Assembly (NCBI RefSeq): GCF_022627325.1
Contig: NZ_JAETZZ010000001.1
Span: forward strand, 186,001 to 250,000
Length of the DNA stretch: 64,000 nt
Reading direction: 5' to 3'
From: Pseudomonas putida
GTDB lineage: Bacteria > Pseudomonadota > Gammaproteobacteria > Pseudomonadales > Pseudomonadaceae
The notes below the pieces were generated by a model. It ran no database searches, was not told where the DNA came from, and saw only the letters and a list, made by a program, of their open reading frames with translations. Positions 16,447 through 26,156 of this stretch are shown piece after piece. Position 1 is the stretch's first letter; every line of letters starts with the position of its first letter. The position numbers and the translations under genes are program-made.

Positions 16447-17895
16447 TTACACCTGGCCGTGCAGTACAACGACGTTGTCGATGTTTGCAACAGCTTCGTT
16501 GGAACCAACGATGCCGATGGCCACGTCGGCGTGCGAAGCGCCTTGGGCGATCTGGGCAGACCAGTAGTCCTTCTCGCCTTCTTCCGAAGCACGGTCCAGA
16601 GCGGACTGGTACAGCGACTCGATGAAGTCGTTGTTGGCTTTAACGCCAGCTTCGTCCGAGGTGACGATGTCTTTGGCAACATCGGCACGGCTTGCGCCGT
16701 TGAACAGCGAGGATACCCAGAAGTCCAGGTCCTGTTGCTCAGCTTCGCGGCCCAGTACGTTGGTGTACAGGTCACGGATGAAGTCGCCGTTCGAAGCGTC
16801 CAGGGTCTGAGCTTCGCTGGAAACAGCGATAGCAGCAGCCACGTCAGCCAGCGAACCACCGTTGGCCAGCATGTCGGTCCAGGTGCTTGCACCCGAATCG
16901 TCAGCAGCACGGCCCAGCAGCGCCTGATACAGCTCGTTCACGTCGGTAGCGTTGTTGGCGCCGGCGTATTCGTTCGAGTTCAGGAACTCGTTGGCGATGT
17001 CGGTCAGCGAAGTGCCGTTGTTGACTTGGCCAACGAAGGACTTGGCGCCTTCCAGGTCTGCGTCACGGTCCAGTACGCCTTGGAACAGGCGCAGTGCAGC
17101 GGCTTCAGCGTCGCTGTAGGCCAGAGCAACGGTCTCGACTTCTTCGCCGTTGACGAAGGTCAGGAACTCGGCGTTGGAGATCGAGGCAGTCTGGTTGCCG
17201 GTCAGGGTAACGTTGAAGTTGGCGTTGGTGGCGAACGCGTAGTCATCACGCGAGCCGTCCAGCTGAACCACGTCGTAGCCAGCGCCGGTGTCGACGATGT
17301 CGGTGTGGTCTTCACCGCTCAGCACGACAGTGTCGTTGCCCGAGCCAGTTTTGACGTTGTTGTTGCCAGCGCCAGCGATAACGGTGTTGTTGCCGTTGCC
17401 GGTCACGATGGTGTCGTTACCGTCGCCGCCGTCGATGAAGGTGTTCTGGTCGCCATTGACGGTGATTACGTCGTTGCCGTTGCCAGTGGTGACAACCAGG
17501 CCGATTTCGGCGTTGGCGTCAGCGGCTACAGCTACGTCGGCTGCCAGGGCAGCGAAGGCGGCTGGGGCAACGTTGCCCGACTGGCCTTGCAGGGTGACGT
17601 TCAGGCTGGCATCGCTTTCCAGGATGTAAGCGCGAGCGCCGGCAGCTTCAGCTGCGGACAGGTCCAGAGTGACCAGGTCGGTGGCAACACCGGCGATTTC
17701 GCCGGTAACAACGTCAACGGCGCCGCCAGCTGGCAGCTCCAGGTTTACGCCGTCGAAGCTTGCAACGTTAACGGTTGCGCCTTCGGCTTCCAGGCCCAGC
17801 AGGGAGCTGATCGCGTCAACAGTGCTGTCGGACAGGGTGGTAGCGGCCAGGAAGGTCTGGAACTCGGTGGACGAGACGGGGCTATCGTATTGCAT
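16447..17895 (-). CDS. Secreted acidic RTX-like protein with four DUF4214-type repeats (type I secretion cargo)
   Basis: This 482-residue protein has no Cys, few Lys and many Asp/Asn/Thr/Ser. Residues about 137-210 contain glycine/aspartate nonapeptide-like repeats (GNGNDVI, DGGDGNDTIV, GSGNDTVVL) that bind calcium in RTX proteins. Residues about 264-466 hold four DUF4214-like repeats, each with L(F/Y)xxxLxR followed by an aromatic residue and an (A/S)xxDVA-type helix (for example LYTNVLGREAEQQDLDFW). It lacks an N-terminal signal and ends hydrophobically (NVVVLHGQV), as in C-terminal type I secretion signals. The divergent exporter operon at 19351-23963 is the obvious secretion route. Expected location is outside the cell or on its surface. 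Shine-Dalgarno agga lies 7 nt before ATG; the gene follows 17913-18800 by 17 nt. Confidence 0.88.
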   Translation of the reverse strand: MQYDSPVSSTEFQTFLAATTLSDSTVDAISSLLGLEAEGATVNVASFDGVNLELPAGGAVDVVTGEIAGVATDLVTLDLSAAEAAGARAYILESDASLNVTLQGQSGNVAPAAFAALAADVAVAADANAEIGLVVTTGNGNDVITVNGDQNTFIDGGDGNDTIVTGNGNNTVIAGAGNNNVKTGSGNDTVVLSGEDHTDIVDTGAGYDVVQLDGSRDDYAFATNANFNVTLTGNQTASISNAEFLTFVNGEEVETVALAYSDAEAAALRLFQGVLDRDADLEGAKSFVGQVNNGTSLTDIANEFLNSNEYAGANNATDVNELYQALLGRAADDSGASTWTDMLANGGSLADVAAAIAVSSEAQTLDASNGDFIRDLYTNVLGREAEQQDLDFWVSSLFNGASRADVAKDIVTSDEAGVKANNDFIESLYQSALDRASEEGEKDYWSAQIAQGASHADVAIGIVGSNEAVANIDNVVVLHGQV

Positions 17896-17912
17896 GGTGT
17901 ATTCCTGTTACT

Positions 17913-18800
17913 TCAAGCCAATTGGCTTGTTGCACTGAGGTTCTGCGGTTGCGCAGAGTTTTCCCACGGAGACTTAGAGCGGGCAGCGTTCATCTTCGTA
18001 ACGGGAGTAACGGCGATATGCAGCGCCACCAACGGCTCGTTGCCGGTGGGGCCATGCATCATCTGATTGGCGAGCAGGCGTTGTGGCTCGGCATTGCCGA
18101 ACACGATAAGGCCTGTCAATTCGTAGTGTTTGCGCAGCGGCCCAACCAGGCTGAAGCCCACGCAGATCAGCGGCAGGCCTTGGCCTCGCGCGCCAACGAA
18201 GGTGCCGGTGGACACATTACGGCTGGGGCCGGAGCCGGCCACCATGCAGGTGTAGAGCAGGTCGACGCCATCCGGCTTGTTCGGCCAGTTGATAGCGAAG
18301 CTCTCGATGAATTCGTCGCTGCCGGGCGTGCCGATGCGGCCTTCGCTCGAAACCACTTCGCCTGATTTTTGCAGGTGCGCGGTGAGCTCGAAGGCGGTGG
18401 GGCTAGCGGTTGCGGTAAGGCTGGGGGCAGGCTCGCTGCTGGCCACCACGGCAAAAGTGCGCATGATGGCGGGCGAGGTGTCGATGCGGTCGATGCGCAG
18501 ATCGACCGGGTCGATCACGTCGTCGAACATGTGGTATTCGGTGATCAGTACGGTGGTCACGCCACCTTTGACCCGGGCCACGATGGTGTCGCCCAGTTTG
18601 GTCAGCATGTTCTTGCTGACGCCCTCGGCGGGGAAGAAATCGACCGAGCCTTTGCCAAGCGGCGCCTGTTGCAGCGCAATGCACACGGGTTTATCGGCCG
18701 GTGGCTGCGAGGCATAACGGAAGATGTACATGCCCGGCTCCAGCAACGTTACGCGGGAGCTGATCTTCAAGCCATCGAGAGGCTGGGAAGGCATAGACAT
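17913..18800 (-). CDS. Conserved-looking protein of unknown function, co-operonic with secreted RTX protein
   Basis: I do not recognise a family for this 295-residue protein. It has no clear signal peptide or membrane helix, alternates short hydrophobic strands with polar loops (VTLLEPGMYIFRYASQ, VDLLYTCMVAGSG, ELTGLIVFGNAEPQ) and looks like a soluble beta-rich protein. Its start has aaggag 11 nt upstream of ATG 18800; a second ATG at 18794 is as likely. It is the first gene of the minus-strand transcript and sits only 17 nt before the secreted-protein gene, opposite the exporter operon. A role as chaperone, secretion partner or second cargo is possible; nothing in the sequence decides between them. 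Confidence 0.75.
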   Translation of the reverse strand: MSMPSQPLDGLKISSRVTLLEPGMYIFRYASQPPADKPVCIALQQAPLGKGSVDFFPAEGVSKNMLTKLGDTIVARVKGGVTTVLITEYHMFDDVIDPVDLRIDRIDTSPAIMRTFAVVASSEPAPSLTATASPTAFELTAHLQKSGEVVSSEGRIGTPGSDEFIESFAINWPNKPDGVDLLYTCMVAGSGPSRNVSTGTFVGARGQGLPLICVGFSLVGPLRKHYELTGLIVFGNAEPQRLLANQMMHGPTGNEPLVALHIAVTPVTKMNAARSKSPWENSAQPQNLSATSQLA

Positions 18801-19350
18801 GGCGTTGTTAAGCTCCTTTTAAACGAAACACCGGTAGCTAACTTGCTCAAACCCGTGCGTACACCAAAACGGCCGGTAAAGGCTCCTTGCGAGGAGCGAA
18901 GATGAAGGGATGGGATAATGTTGTCAACTCGCAAAGGTAAAAAAAATTTCACTGAAAAACTGAACTAAATCCTCGGGTTAGCGCTCGCAGGCCACGCAGG
19001 GCGCAGGCTGAAGTGACTGATGGGTCTGTGACCAATGCGGTTTTTTTTCATTAAAATCAATGACTTGATGGCTCTGTTGTTTCTGGAGTCAATTTTTAAT
19101 TTACTCTGACTTTGGTGCGGCAGGCTGCCGCAGCCTGTGTTGCCGTTGGTCGTTTTTAAAGAAAGGCATGGCCTTCTGCCGCGTAAGTAAGCAGTGACGC
19201 AGCTTTTTTATGCCTTTTTGTTGACTTACATCAGGGTTTTTTCATAAACAAGGCGTTTCGTCGGCTTTGTCTGCACCTGGCCTCTTGATAGGGCAGGCTG
19301 CGTTCTTCTCGGTGGGTGTTACACTGCCCGCCGCTTTTGTCATTCTCAGT
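18801..19350. other. Divergent AT-rich promoter region between cargo and exporter operons
   Basis: About 550 bp without a credible gene separate the minus-strand cargo operon from the plus-strand type I secretion operon. It is rich in A/T tracts (19039-19060, 19090-19105). A minus-strand TTGACA (complement of 18922-18927) could be a -35 for the cargo operon, although the following -10 is poor. The plus-strand promoter candidate is listed separately. The length suggests space for regulator binding. Confidence 0.6.
19221..19248 (+). promoter_or_regulatory. Candidate sigma-70 promoter of the type I secretion operon
   Basis: TTGACT (19221-19226), a 16-bp spacer and CATAAA (19243-19248) make a fair -35/-10 pair roughly 100 bp before the exporter start. 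No experimental evidence. Confidence 0.4.
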
Positions 19351-21171
19351 ATGGATACCATGAGTTCACAATCCGAAAATAACCTGCAAACCGCACTCAA
19401 AGCCTGTAAAAGCAGCTTCATTTCGGTCGGTTTCTTCAGCTTCTTCGTCAATGCGCTGATGCTGGTGCCCACCTTCTTCATGATCCAGGTGTCCGGGCGC
19501 GTCGTACCTTCTAGCAGCACCTCCACGTTGTTTATGCTTACCCTCATTCTTACCATTTTGGTCGCCACCATGGGTGCGCTGGAGTGGGTGCGTTCGCGCA
19601 TTATGGTGCGTATCAGCAACCGCCTGGATGTGATGCTCAGCCGCGATGTGTATCGGGCCAGCTTCAAGCGCGCACTCACCAGTGGAGGTTCGGATGCTAC
19701 TGCGCAGTCGTTGAACGATTTGACTGCCTTGCGCCAGTTTTTCACCGGTACGGGGCTTTTTGCGTTTTTCGATGCTCCATGGTTTCCCATTTATACGGCG
19801 GTGATGTTCCTGTTCCATCCTTGGTTTGGTTGGATGACGCTCGGGTGCGGTGTCGCGCTCGCGGTGCTGGCGGTGGTCAACCACCGCGTGACCGGTAAGG
19901 CGTTGGCCACTGCCAATAAAGAGAACGTCGCCTCTAACGTCATCACCACCAAAACCCTGCGCAATGCCGAAGTCATCGAGTCGATGGGCATGCTGGAAAC
20001 ACTGATGAACCGCTGGGCCAAGCGCCAGCGCAACATCATGCTGCTGCAGTCCGAGGCTAGTGATAAGGGCGGCGTGGTCAGCTCGATTTCCAAGACGTTC
20101 CGCACCTGGTCGCAGTCAATCATGCTGGCCATCGGTGCTTACCTAGTGGTAACTCACGAAATCAACCCGGGTCTCCTGATGGCCGGTTCCCTGCTGCTGG
20201 GCCGGGCGCTGTCGCCCATCGACCAGATGATCGGTAGCTGGAAAGGTTTTGTCGCCGCCAAGGTTCAGTACGACCGCCTTAGCAAGGTGATGGACGACCT
20301 CAACAAAGAGCCGGAGCGCATGCCACTGCCTGCCCCGGAAGGCCACATTCAGGTGGAAAACCTGATTGTCGCGCCGCCAGGCGCCAAGGCTCCGGTACTG
20401 CGCAGCATCAGCTTCGTGGCGCCAGCCGGCTCGGTCGTCGGCATCGTCGGCCCGAGCGCTGCGGGCAAGTCGACCTTGGTGCGTGCGCTGATGGGCATCT
20501 GGCCGCCCCAGCACGGCGTGGTGCGCCTGGATGGCGCCGACATCTCGACCTGGGACAAGCAGGCCCTAGGCCCGTACGTCGGCTACCTGCCGCAGGACAT
20601 CGAGCTGTTCGAAGGCAGCATCAGCGAAAACATCGCCCGCTTCGACAAAGTCGACCCGGAGAAGGTGGTGCAGGCGGCGCAGATGGCCGGTGTGCACGAA
20701 ATGATCCTGATGCTTCCGGACGGCTACGACACCGTGATTGGAAGCGACGGTGTCAACCTTTCTGGCGGCCAGCGCCAGCGCATCGGCCTTGCCCGTGCCA
20801 TTTATGGCAACCCGCGCCTGATCGTGCTCGACGAGCCCAACTCCAACCTGGACGATGTGGGCGAGCGCGCACTGGGCGTAGCCCTGCAAAAGCTCAAGGA
20901 AACCGGCGCCACGGTGTTCATCGTGTCGCACCGCCCCAACATCCTCACGCGCCTGGACCGCATCCTGGTCATGGCCGGCGGCACCATCTCGATGTATGGC
21001 GAGCGTGATCGTGTCATCGCCGAGCTGGCCGCGCAGCAGGCCAAGGGCCAGCAGCGCGTTGCTCAACCGGCTGCGCCGCAACCTCCCGCAGTCGCACCCA
21101 CCGCGCCTCGCCCCGCTCCCCCTGCGGCTCCTGCCGCTGCGCCCGTCACCTCGACCAGCACTGGCGCATAA
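19351..21171 (+). CDS. Type I secretion ABC transporter/ATPase (PrtD/HlyB-like)
   Basis: This inner-membrane exporter drives C-terminal-signal proteins through the type I channel. The N-terminal half (about residues 25-300) has the membrane segments of a type-1 ABC exporter; the ATPase has Walker A GPSAAGKSTLV, signature LSGGQRQRIGLARA and Walker B LIVLDEPNSNLD. It lacks the N-terminal C39 peptidase domain, as in PrtD/AprD rather than bacteriocin exporters. The last 35 or so residues are an unusual Pro/Ala-rich tail. Start is uncertain: ATG 19351 gives 606 residues, ATG 19360 gives 603; a longer frame begins at TTG 19267. The adaptor gene follows after 12 bp. The adjacent RTX protein is the probable substrate. 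Confidence 0.92.
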   Translation: MDTMSSQSENNLQTALKACKSSFISVGFFSFFVNALMLVPTFFMIQVSGRVVPSSSTSTLFMLTLILTILVATMGALEWVRSRIMVRISNRLDVMLSRDVYRASFKRALTSGGSDATAQSLNDLTALRQFFTGTGLFAFFDAPWFPIYTAVMFLFHPWFGWMTLGCGVALAVLAVVNHRVTGKALATANKENVASNVITTKTLRNAEVIESMGMLETLMNRWAKRQRNIMLLQSEASDKGGVVSSISKTFRTWSQSIMLAIGAYLVVTHEINPGLLMAGSLLLGRALSPIDQMIGSWKGFVAAKVQYDRLSKVMDDLNKEPERMPLPAPEGHIQVENLIVAPPGAKAPVLRSISFVAPAGSVVGIVGPSAAGKSTLVRALMGIWPPQHGVVRLDGADISTWDKQALGPYVGYLPQDIELFEGSISENIARFDKVDPEKVVQAAQMAGVHEMILMLPDGYDTVIGSDGVNLSGGQRQRIGLARAIYGNPRLIVLDEPNSNLDDVGERALGVALQKLKETGATVFIVSHRPNILTRLDRILVMAGGTISMYGERDRVIAELAAQQAKGQQRVAQPAAPQPPAVAPTAPRPAPPAAPAAAPVTSTSTGA

Positions 21172-21183
21172 AAGGATTTTTTG

Positions 21184-22509
21184 ATGAGCAGCAAAGCAAT
21201 CACCACGTTCGACCACAATTTCGATGACATGCCCACCTCCGATCGCGGTATTCGCCGCATCGGCCTGACCATCGTTTTTGTTACCTTCGGCATTTTTGGC
21301 ACCTGGGCAGCGGTCGCCCCTTTGAGCAATGCCGTCCACGGCTCTGGCGTTGTCACCGTGCAGAACTACCGCAAGACCGTTCAGCACTTGGAAGGCGGTA
21401 TCGTCAAGGAACTGCTGGCCCGTGACGGTGACCTGGTCAAACAGGGCGACCCGCTGATCGTGCTGGATGAAGCTCAACTAAGTTCCGAGTATGAGTCCAC
21501 CCGTAACCAGCTGATCGTGGCCCGCTATAAAGAAGCGCGTCTGCGCGCCGAGCGCGATGGGTTGCAGGCTATCCCGCCTGTAACCATGGAGGGCACCGAT
21601 TCGGACCGGGCCATGGAAGCCCTGGCAGGTGAGCAGCAGGTGTTCAAGGCGCGGCACGATGCGTTGCAAGGCGAGATATCGGTCAACCGCGAGCGCATCG
21701 AGCAGATGAAGCAGCAGATCGCTGGCCTCAATGACATGATTCGCACCAAGCGCAACCTGGAAAAGTCCTACACCGGTGAAATCAAGCAGCTCAAAGAGCT
21801 GCTGGCCGAAGGCTTCGTCGACAACCAGCGCCTGCTCGAGCAAGAGCGCAAACTCGACATGCTCAAGACCGAAGTGGCCGACCATGAGTCGACCATCACC
21901 AAGACCAAGCTGCAGATCGGCGAAACAGAGTTGCAGATCGTGCAGTTGAAGAAGAAATTCGATTCGGATGTGGCCAACGAGCTTTCCGAAGTGCAGGCCC
22001 AAGTGTTCGACCTGCAGGAAAAAGAAGCTGCGCTGCGGGACCGCCTGTCGCGGGTGGTGATCCGCGCGCCGGAAAGCGGCATGGTGCTGGACATGAAGGT
22101 GCACACCATCGGCGGCGTGGTCAGTGCGGCTACGCCACTGCTCGATATTGTCCCTGCCTCTTCGGAGCTGGTGATCGAAGCCAAGGTCGCGACCAAAGAC
22201 ATCGACCGCCTAGAACTGGGCAAGACGGCGGATATCCGCTTCAGTGCCTTCAACCAGGCAACCACCCCGGTTATCGAAGGCACGCTGATCCGTATCTCCG
22301 CGGATAGCCTGACTGAGGAACGTACCGGGGACCCGTACTACCTGGTCCGGGTGAAGGTTACTGAAGACGGCATGAAAAAACTCGGCAACCGCAAGCTGCA
22401 ACCGGGTATGCCAGCTGATGTCCTGATCAACGCAGGCGACCGCACGATGCTGCAGTACCTGCTGAAACCGGCGCGCAACATGTTCGCTGAATCGCTGATC
22501 GAGGAATGA
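21184..22509 (+). CDS. Type I secretion periplasmic adaptor (HlyD/PrtE family)
   Basis: Membrane-fusion adaptors link the ABC exporter to the outer-membrane channel. The 441-residue protein has a short cytoplasmic N-terminus, one membrane anchor (about residues 22-44), a lipoyl-like half (VTVQNYRKTVQHLEGGIVKELL), a long coiled coil (about 95-290, rich in Glu/Lys/Gln), and the HlyD C-terminal signature region with VIRAPESGMVLDMKVHTIGGVV. ATG 21184 has aagga 7 nt upstream and is preferred to the TTG codon just before it. It overlaps the following tolC-like gene by 4 nt. The operon order exporter-adaptor-channel is typical for RTX and protease secretion in Pseudomonas. Confidence 0.93.
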   Translation: MSSKAITTFDHNFDDMPTSDRGIRRIGLTIVFVTFGIFGTWAAVAPLSNAVHGSGVVTVQNYRKTVQHLEGGIVKELLARDGDLVKQGDPLIVLDEAQLSSEYESTRNQLIVARYKEARLRAERDGLQAIPPVTMEGTDSDRAMEALAGEQQVFKARHDALQGEISVNRERIEQMKQQIAGLNDMIRTKRNLEKSYTGEIKQLKELLAEGFVDNQRLLEQERKLDMLKTEVADHESTITKTKLQIGETELQIVQLKKKFDSDVANELSEVQAQVFDLQEKEAALRDRLSRVVIRAPESGMVLDMKVHTIGGVVSAATPLLDIVPASSELVIEAKVATKDIDRLELGKTADIRFSAFNQATTPVIEGTLIRISADSLTEERTGDPYYLVRVKVTEDGMKKLGNRKLQPGMPADVLINAGDRTMLQYLLKPARNMFAESLIEE

Positions 22510-23963
22510 TTGTGCTGCGTTTGCTACCTGGTGTTTTGATTTGCATGACCGCCTGGCAGGCGATGGCGGTGGAGTCCCAGGGCGAAATGCCAAGAGGTGT
22601 TGCCGCATCGACCTACGCCCTGGACCTCGCAGGGCTCTACCGCGAAGCTCGTCTGGAAGACCCTCGCGTGCTGGCTGCCTACGCCCGGGCGCGTTCGGCG
22701 GCCGAGCAGCAGCGTGAAGCCTTGGGTGGCTTGCTGCCGCAGGTGTCGGCCAACGCCAACTCCAGCCGTGTGTTGCGCAAGAACGAACTGTCGCGCGACA
22801 TTTATAACAACGAAACCTACTCGCTCAGCCTGACCCAGTACCTGTACAACAAGCCGGCCTGGGAGCGTTACCAGAAGTCCAAGAGCGTCAAGGCCCAGAA
22901 AGGCCAGCAGGCCGAGGATACCTTGGCCGAAGCGACCGTCGACCTGGCCAAGCGCTACTTCGTTGCCCTGGCGGCAGACGATGAGCTGGCGCTGGTGCAG
23001 GCCGAGCGCCGCGCCACGCAAAAGAACCTCGACCGCGTCAGCATGATGTTCGACCGGCAGATGGCCAAGATCACCGACAAGCTCGACATGCAGGCGCGTG
23101 TCGATTCGCTGGCGGCGCAAGAGGTCGACGCACGCAACCAGGTGCAGGTCAGCCGTGAGGCATTGGCCGAGATTGTCGGGCGGCCAATCAATGAACCGCT
23201 GAGCCGGGTGCGAAATGATGTGGCACTGCAGGCGCCGACGCGCCCGCTGCAAAGCTGGATTACCCAGGCGGTTGAAACCAACCCGATGCTCAAGGCCTCG
23301 CAAAGCGGCGCCGAGGCGGCCAATGCCGCGGTGCGTGAGGGCAAGGGCGAGCATTATCCTCAGCTGTCTTTGAGTTTGAGTGCACAGCAAAGTGACCAAG
23401 GGTACGACAACACCCAGGCGCCGCGCAGCGACAGTTATGTGGCCACGCTCGGGGTGAAAATCCCAATCTATAGCGGCGGTTCCACTTCTGCCCGGGTGCG
23501 GGGGCTGTATGACGAGCAACTGGCGGCCGAAGAGCAGATGGAAGGCGTTCGCCGCCAAGTGGTCAAAGAAACCACCACGGCGTATCTCACCGCCCAGTCC
23601 AGTGTCGAGAAGATCCGCGCCAACCGTAATGCGTTGTCCTCAGCGCAGAAGTCCAGCGTTGCCGCGCAAAAGGCGTTCACCTACGGCGTGGTCAACGCCG
23701 TGGATGTGCTGACGGCCGTACAGAACGAGTTCAAGGCGCGGCGTGATCTGTTGAGATCGCAATATGATTTCATTACCAACCTGTTCCTGCTCAATCGCTG
23801 GGCAGGGGAGTTGAATCAGGAAAGCGTGGACAACGTGAACGTGTGGTTGAGCCCGGTGCCCGAGACTAGCTTGCCTGGTGGCGATGTGGCCCGTGTTGAT
23901 GGCGCGGCTGCTGCGCGGCCCGTGGCTGGTAAGGCGGTGCAGGGTGCAACTGCGCTGAATTGA
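22506..23963 (+). CDS. TolC-family outer-membrane channel of the type I secretion system
   Basis: This 485-residue protein is the third component of the exporter. It starts with a signal peptide (MIVLRLLPGVLICMTAWQAM, cleavage probably after A21) and has the two repeated outer-membrane-efflux halves of alpha-helical barrel proteins: YREARLEDPRVLAAYARARSAAEQQREALGGLLPQ is split here across residues of the first repeat, and YPQLSLSLSAQQSDQG with TLGVKIPIYSGGS in the second. The C-terminus carries an Ala/Val-rich extension of about 35 residues. It overlaps the adaptor gene by the ATGA motif, so the three genes should be translated together. Confidence 0.93.
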   Translation: MIVLRLLPGVLICMTAWQAMAVESQGEMPRGVAASTYALDLAGLYREARLEDPRVLAAYARARSAAEQQREALGGLLPQVSANANSSRVLRKNELSRDIYNNETYSLSLTQYLYNKPAWERYQKSKSVKAQKGQQAEDTLAEATVDLAKRYFVALAADDELALVQAERRATQKNLDRVSMMFDRQMAKITDKLDMQARVDSLAAQEVDARNQVQVSREALAEIVGRPINEPLSRVRNDVALQAPTRPLQSWITQAVETNPMLKASQSGAEAANAAVREGKGEHYPQLSLSLSAQQSDQGYDNTQAPRSDSYVATLGVKIPIYSGGSTSARVRGLYDEQLAAEEQMEGVRRQVVKETTTAYLTAQSSVEKIRANRNALSSAQKSSVAAQKAFTYGVVNAVDVLTAVQNEFKARRDLLRSQYDFITNLFLLNRWAGELNQESVDNVNVWLSPVPETSLPGGDVARVDGAAAARPVAGKAVQGATALN

Positions 23964-23977
23964 GCGCAGGAGTGGGT

Positions 23978-23999
23978 GAGCGCCGCCCGCGCGGCGCTC
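23978..23999. repeat. GC-rich hairpin repeat, left copy
   Basis: Arms gagcgccgc and gcggcgctc (9 bp, perfect) enclose loop ccgc. It lies 14 bp after the tolC-like stop and may terminate that transcript, though no T run follows. A near-identical hairpin (one mismatch over the shared 22 bp) lies at 33075-33104, beyond the O-antigen operon. Confidence 0.6.
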
Positions 24000-24102
24000 G
24001 ATCTCGTAGGCCCTGCAAAATCCCTCGCCAGGTACCTGCCCCACCCACCACACCTATCGCCGGGGAAAAACTACCGGCTGCCCAACACAAGCTTTTTCTG
24101 AG

Positions 24103-24131
24103 TCGAGCACATCGCCCAACAGATGTATACT
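24103..24131 (+). promoter_or_regulatory. Candidate promoter of the gmd operon
   Basis: TATACT (24126-24131) is a good -10; at 17 bp upstream TCGAGC (24103-24108) is a weak -35. It sits about 100 bp before the gmd start, the first gene of the plus-strand O-antigen operon. Confidence 0.42.
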
Positions 24132-24186
24132 CCGTCACCGAACCTTAACGTGCGCGCGGCAGGAACAGCCCGCGCCGGTCTAATAA

Positions 24187-25259
<1,073 letters not shown>

Positions 25260-25260
<1 letters not shown>

Positions 25261-26156
25261 TGCAAATGGCCAGTAAACGCGCGCTTATCACAGGGGTTCA
25301 GGGGTTCACGGGCCGCTACATGGCGGCCGAGTTGCGAGCCAGTGGCTATGAAGTAGTCGGTACGGGCAGCCAAGTGCTGGATGCCCCGGACTACCACCAG
25401 GTCGATCTCACCGAAGGCCCGGCCTTGCGTGCGTTGCTGGCCGAAGTGCAGCCGGATGTCATCGTGCATCTGGCTGCCATTGCGTTTGTCGGGCACGGCG
25501 CAGCCGATGCGTTCTACCAGGTCAACCTGGTCGGCACGCGCAACCTGCTCGAAGCCATCGCAGCCTGCGGCAAAGCACCCGACTGTGTGCTGATTGCCAG
25601 CAGTGCCAACGTATATGGCAATGTTTCCGAAGGGATGCTGGGCGAGCAGACGCCGCCGGCGCCCGCCAATGATTACGCTGTCAGCAAGCTGGCCATGGAA
25701 TACATGGCGCGGTTGTGGTTCGACCGTCTGCCAATCGTCATCACGCGCCCCTTCAATTACACCGGTGTTGGGCAGGCAGAAAATTTCCTGCTGCCCAAGA
25801 TCGTTTCGCACTTTAGCCGCAAGGCAAGCACCATCGAACTGGGCAACCTCGACGTATGGCGCGATTTCAGCGACGTGCGTGCGGTTGTGCAGGCTTACCG
25901 CGGGCTGATCGAAGCGCGCCCGCTGGGGCAGACGGTGAACGTCAGCTCCGGGCAAACCCATTCGCTGCGCGAAGTCATCGCCAAGTGCTCGGCCATTACC
26001 GGGCATCAGATCGACGTACAGGTGAACCCGGCTTTTGTCCGCGCCAACGAGGTCAAGACCTTGTGCGGCGACAACAGCCTGCTGCGCAGCCTAGTACCCG
26101 GCTGGCAAACCCCGACACTGGATGAAACCCTGGGTTGGATGCTTGCGGGTAAATGA
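25260..26156 (+). CDS. rmd: GDP-6-deoxy-D-mannose reductase (GDP-D-rhamnose synthesis)
   Basis: Rmd reduces the Gmd product to GDP-D-rhamnose. The 298-residue SDR has GVQGFTGRYMAAEL for cofactor binding, the loop IASSANVYGNVSEG and the catalytic YAVSKLAMEY. Size and order after gmd match the Pseudomonas rmd-gmd pair rather than fucose synthase (Fcl), which is longer. Start ATG 25260 shares its A with the gmd stop; an in-frame ATG at 25266 is also possible. Its stop overlaps the following GT by 4 nt. Confidence 0.93.

Noticed and set aside
16459..18066. 535-residue plus-strand frame across the secreted-protein gene
   Set aside because: It is antisense to the RTX repeats and made of repeated Val/Gly/Ala/Gln; it crosses two real genes and has no signal or domain.
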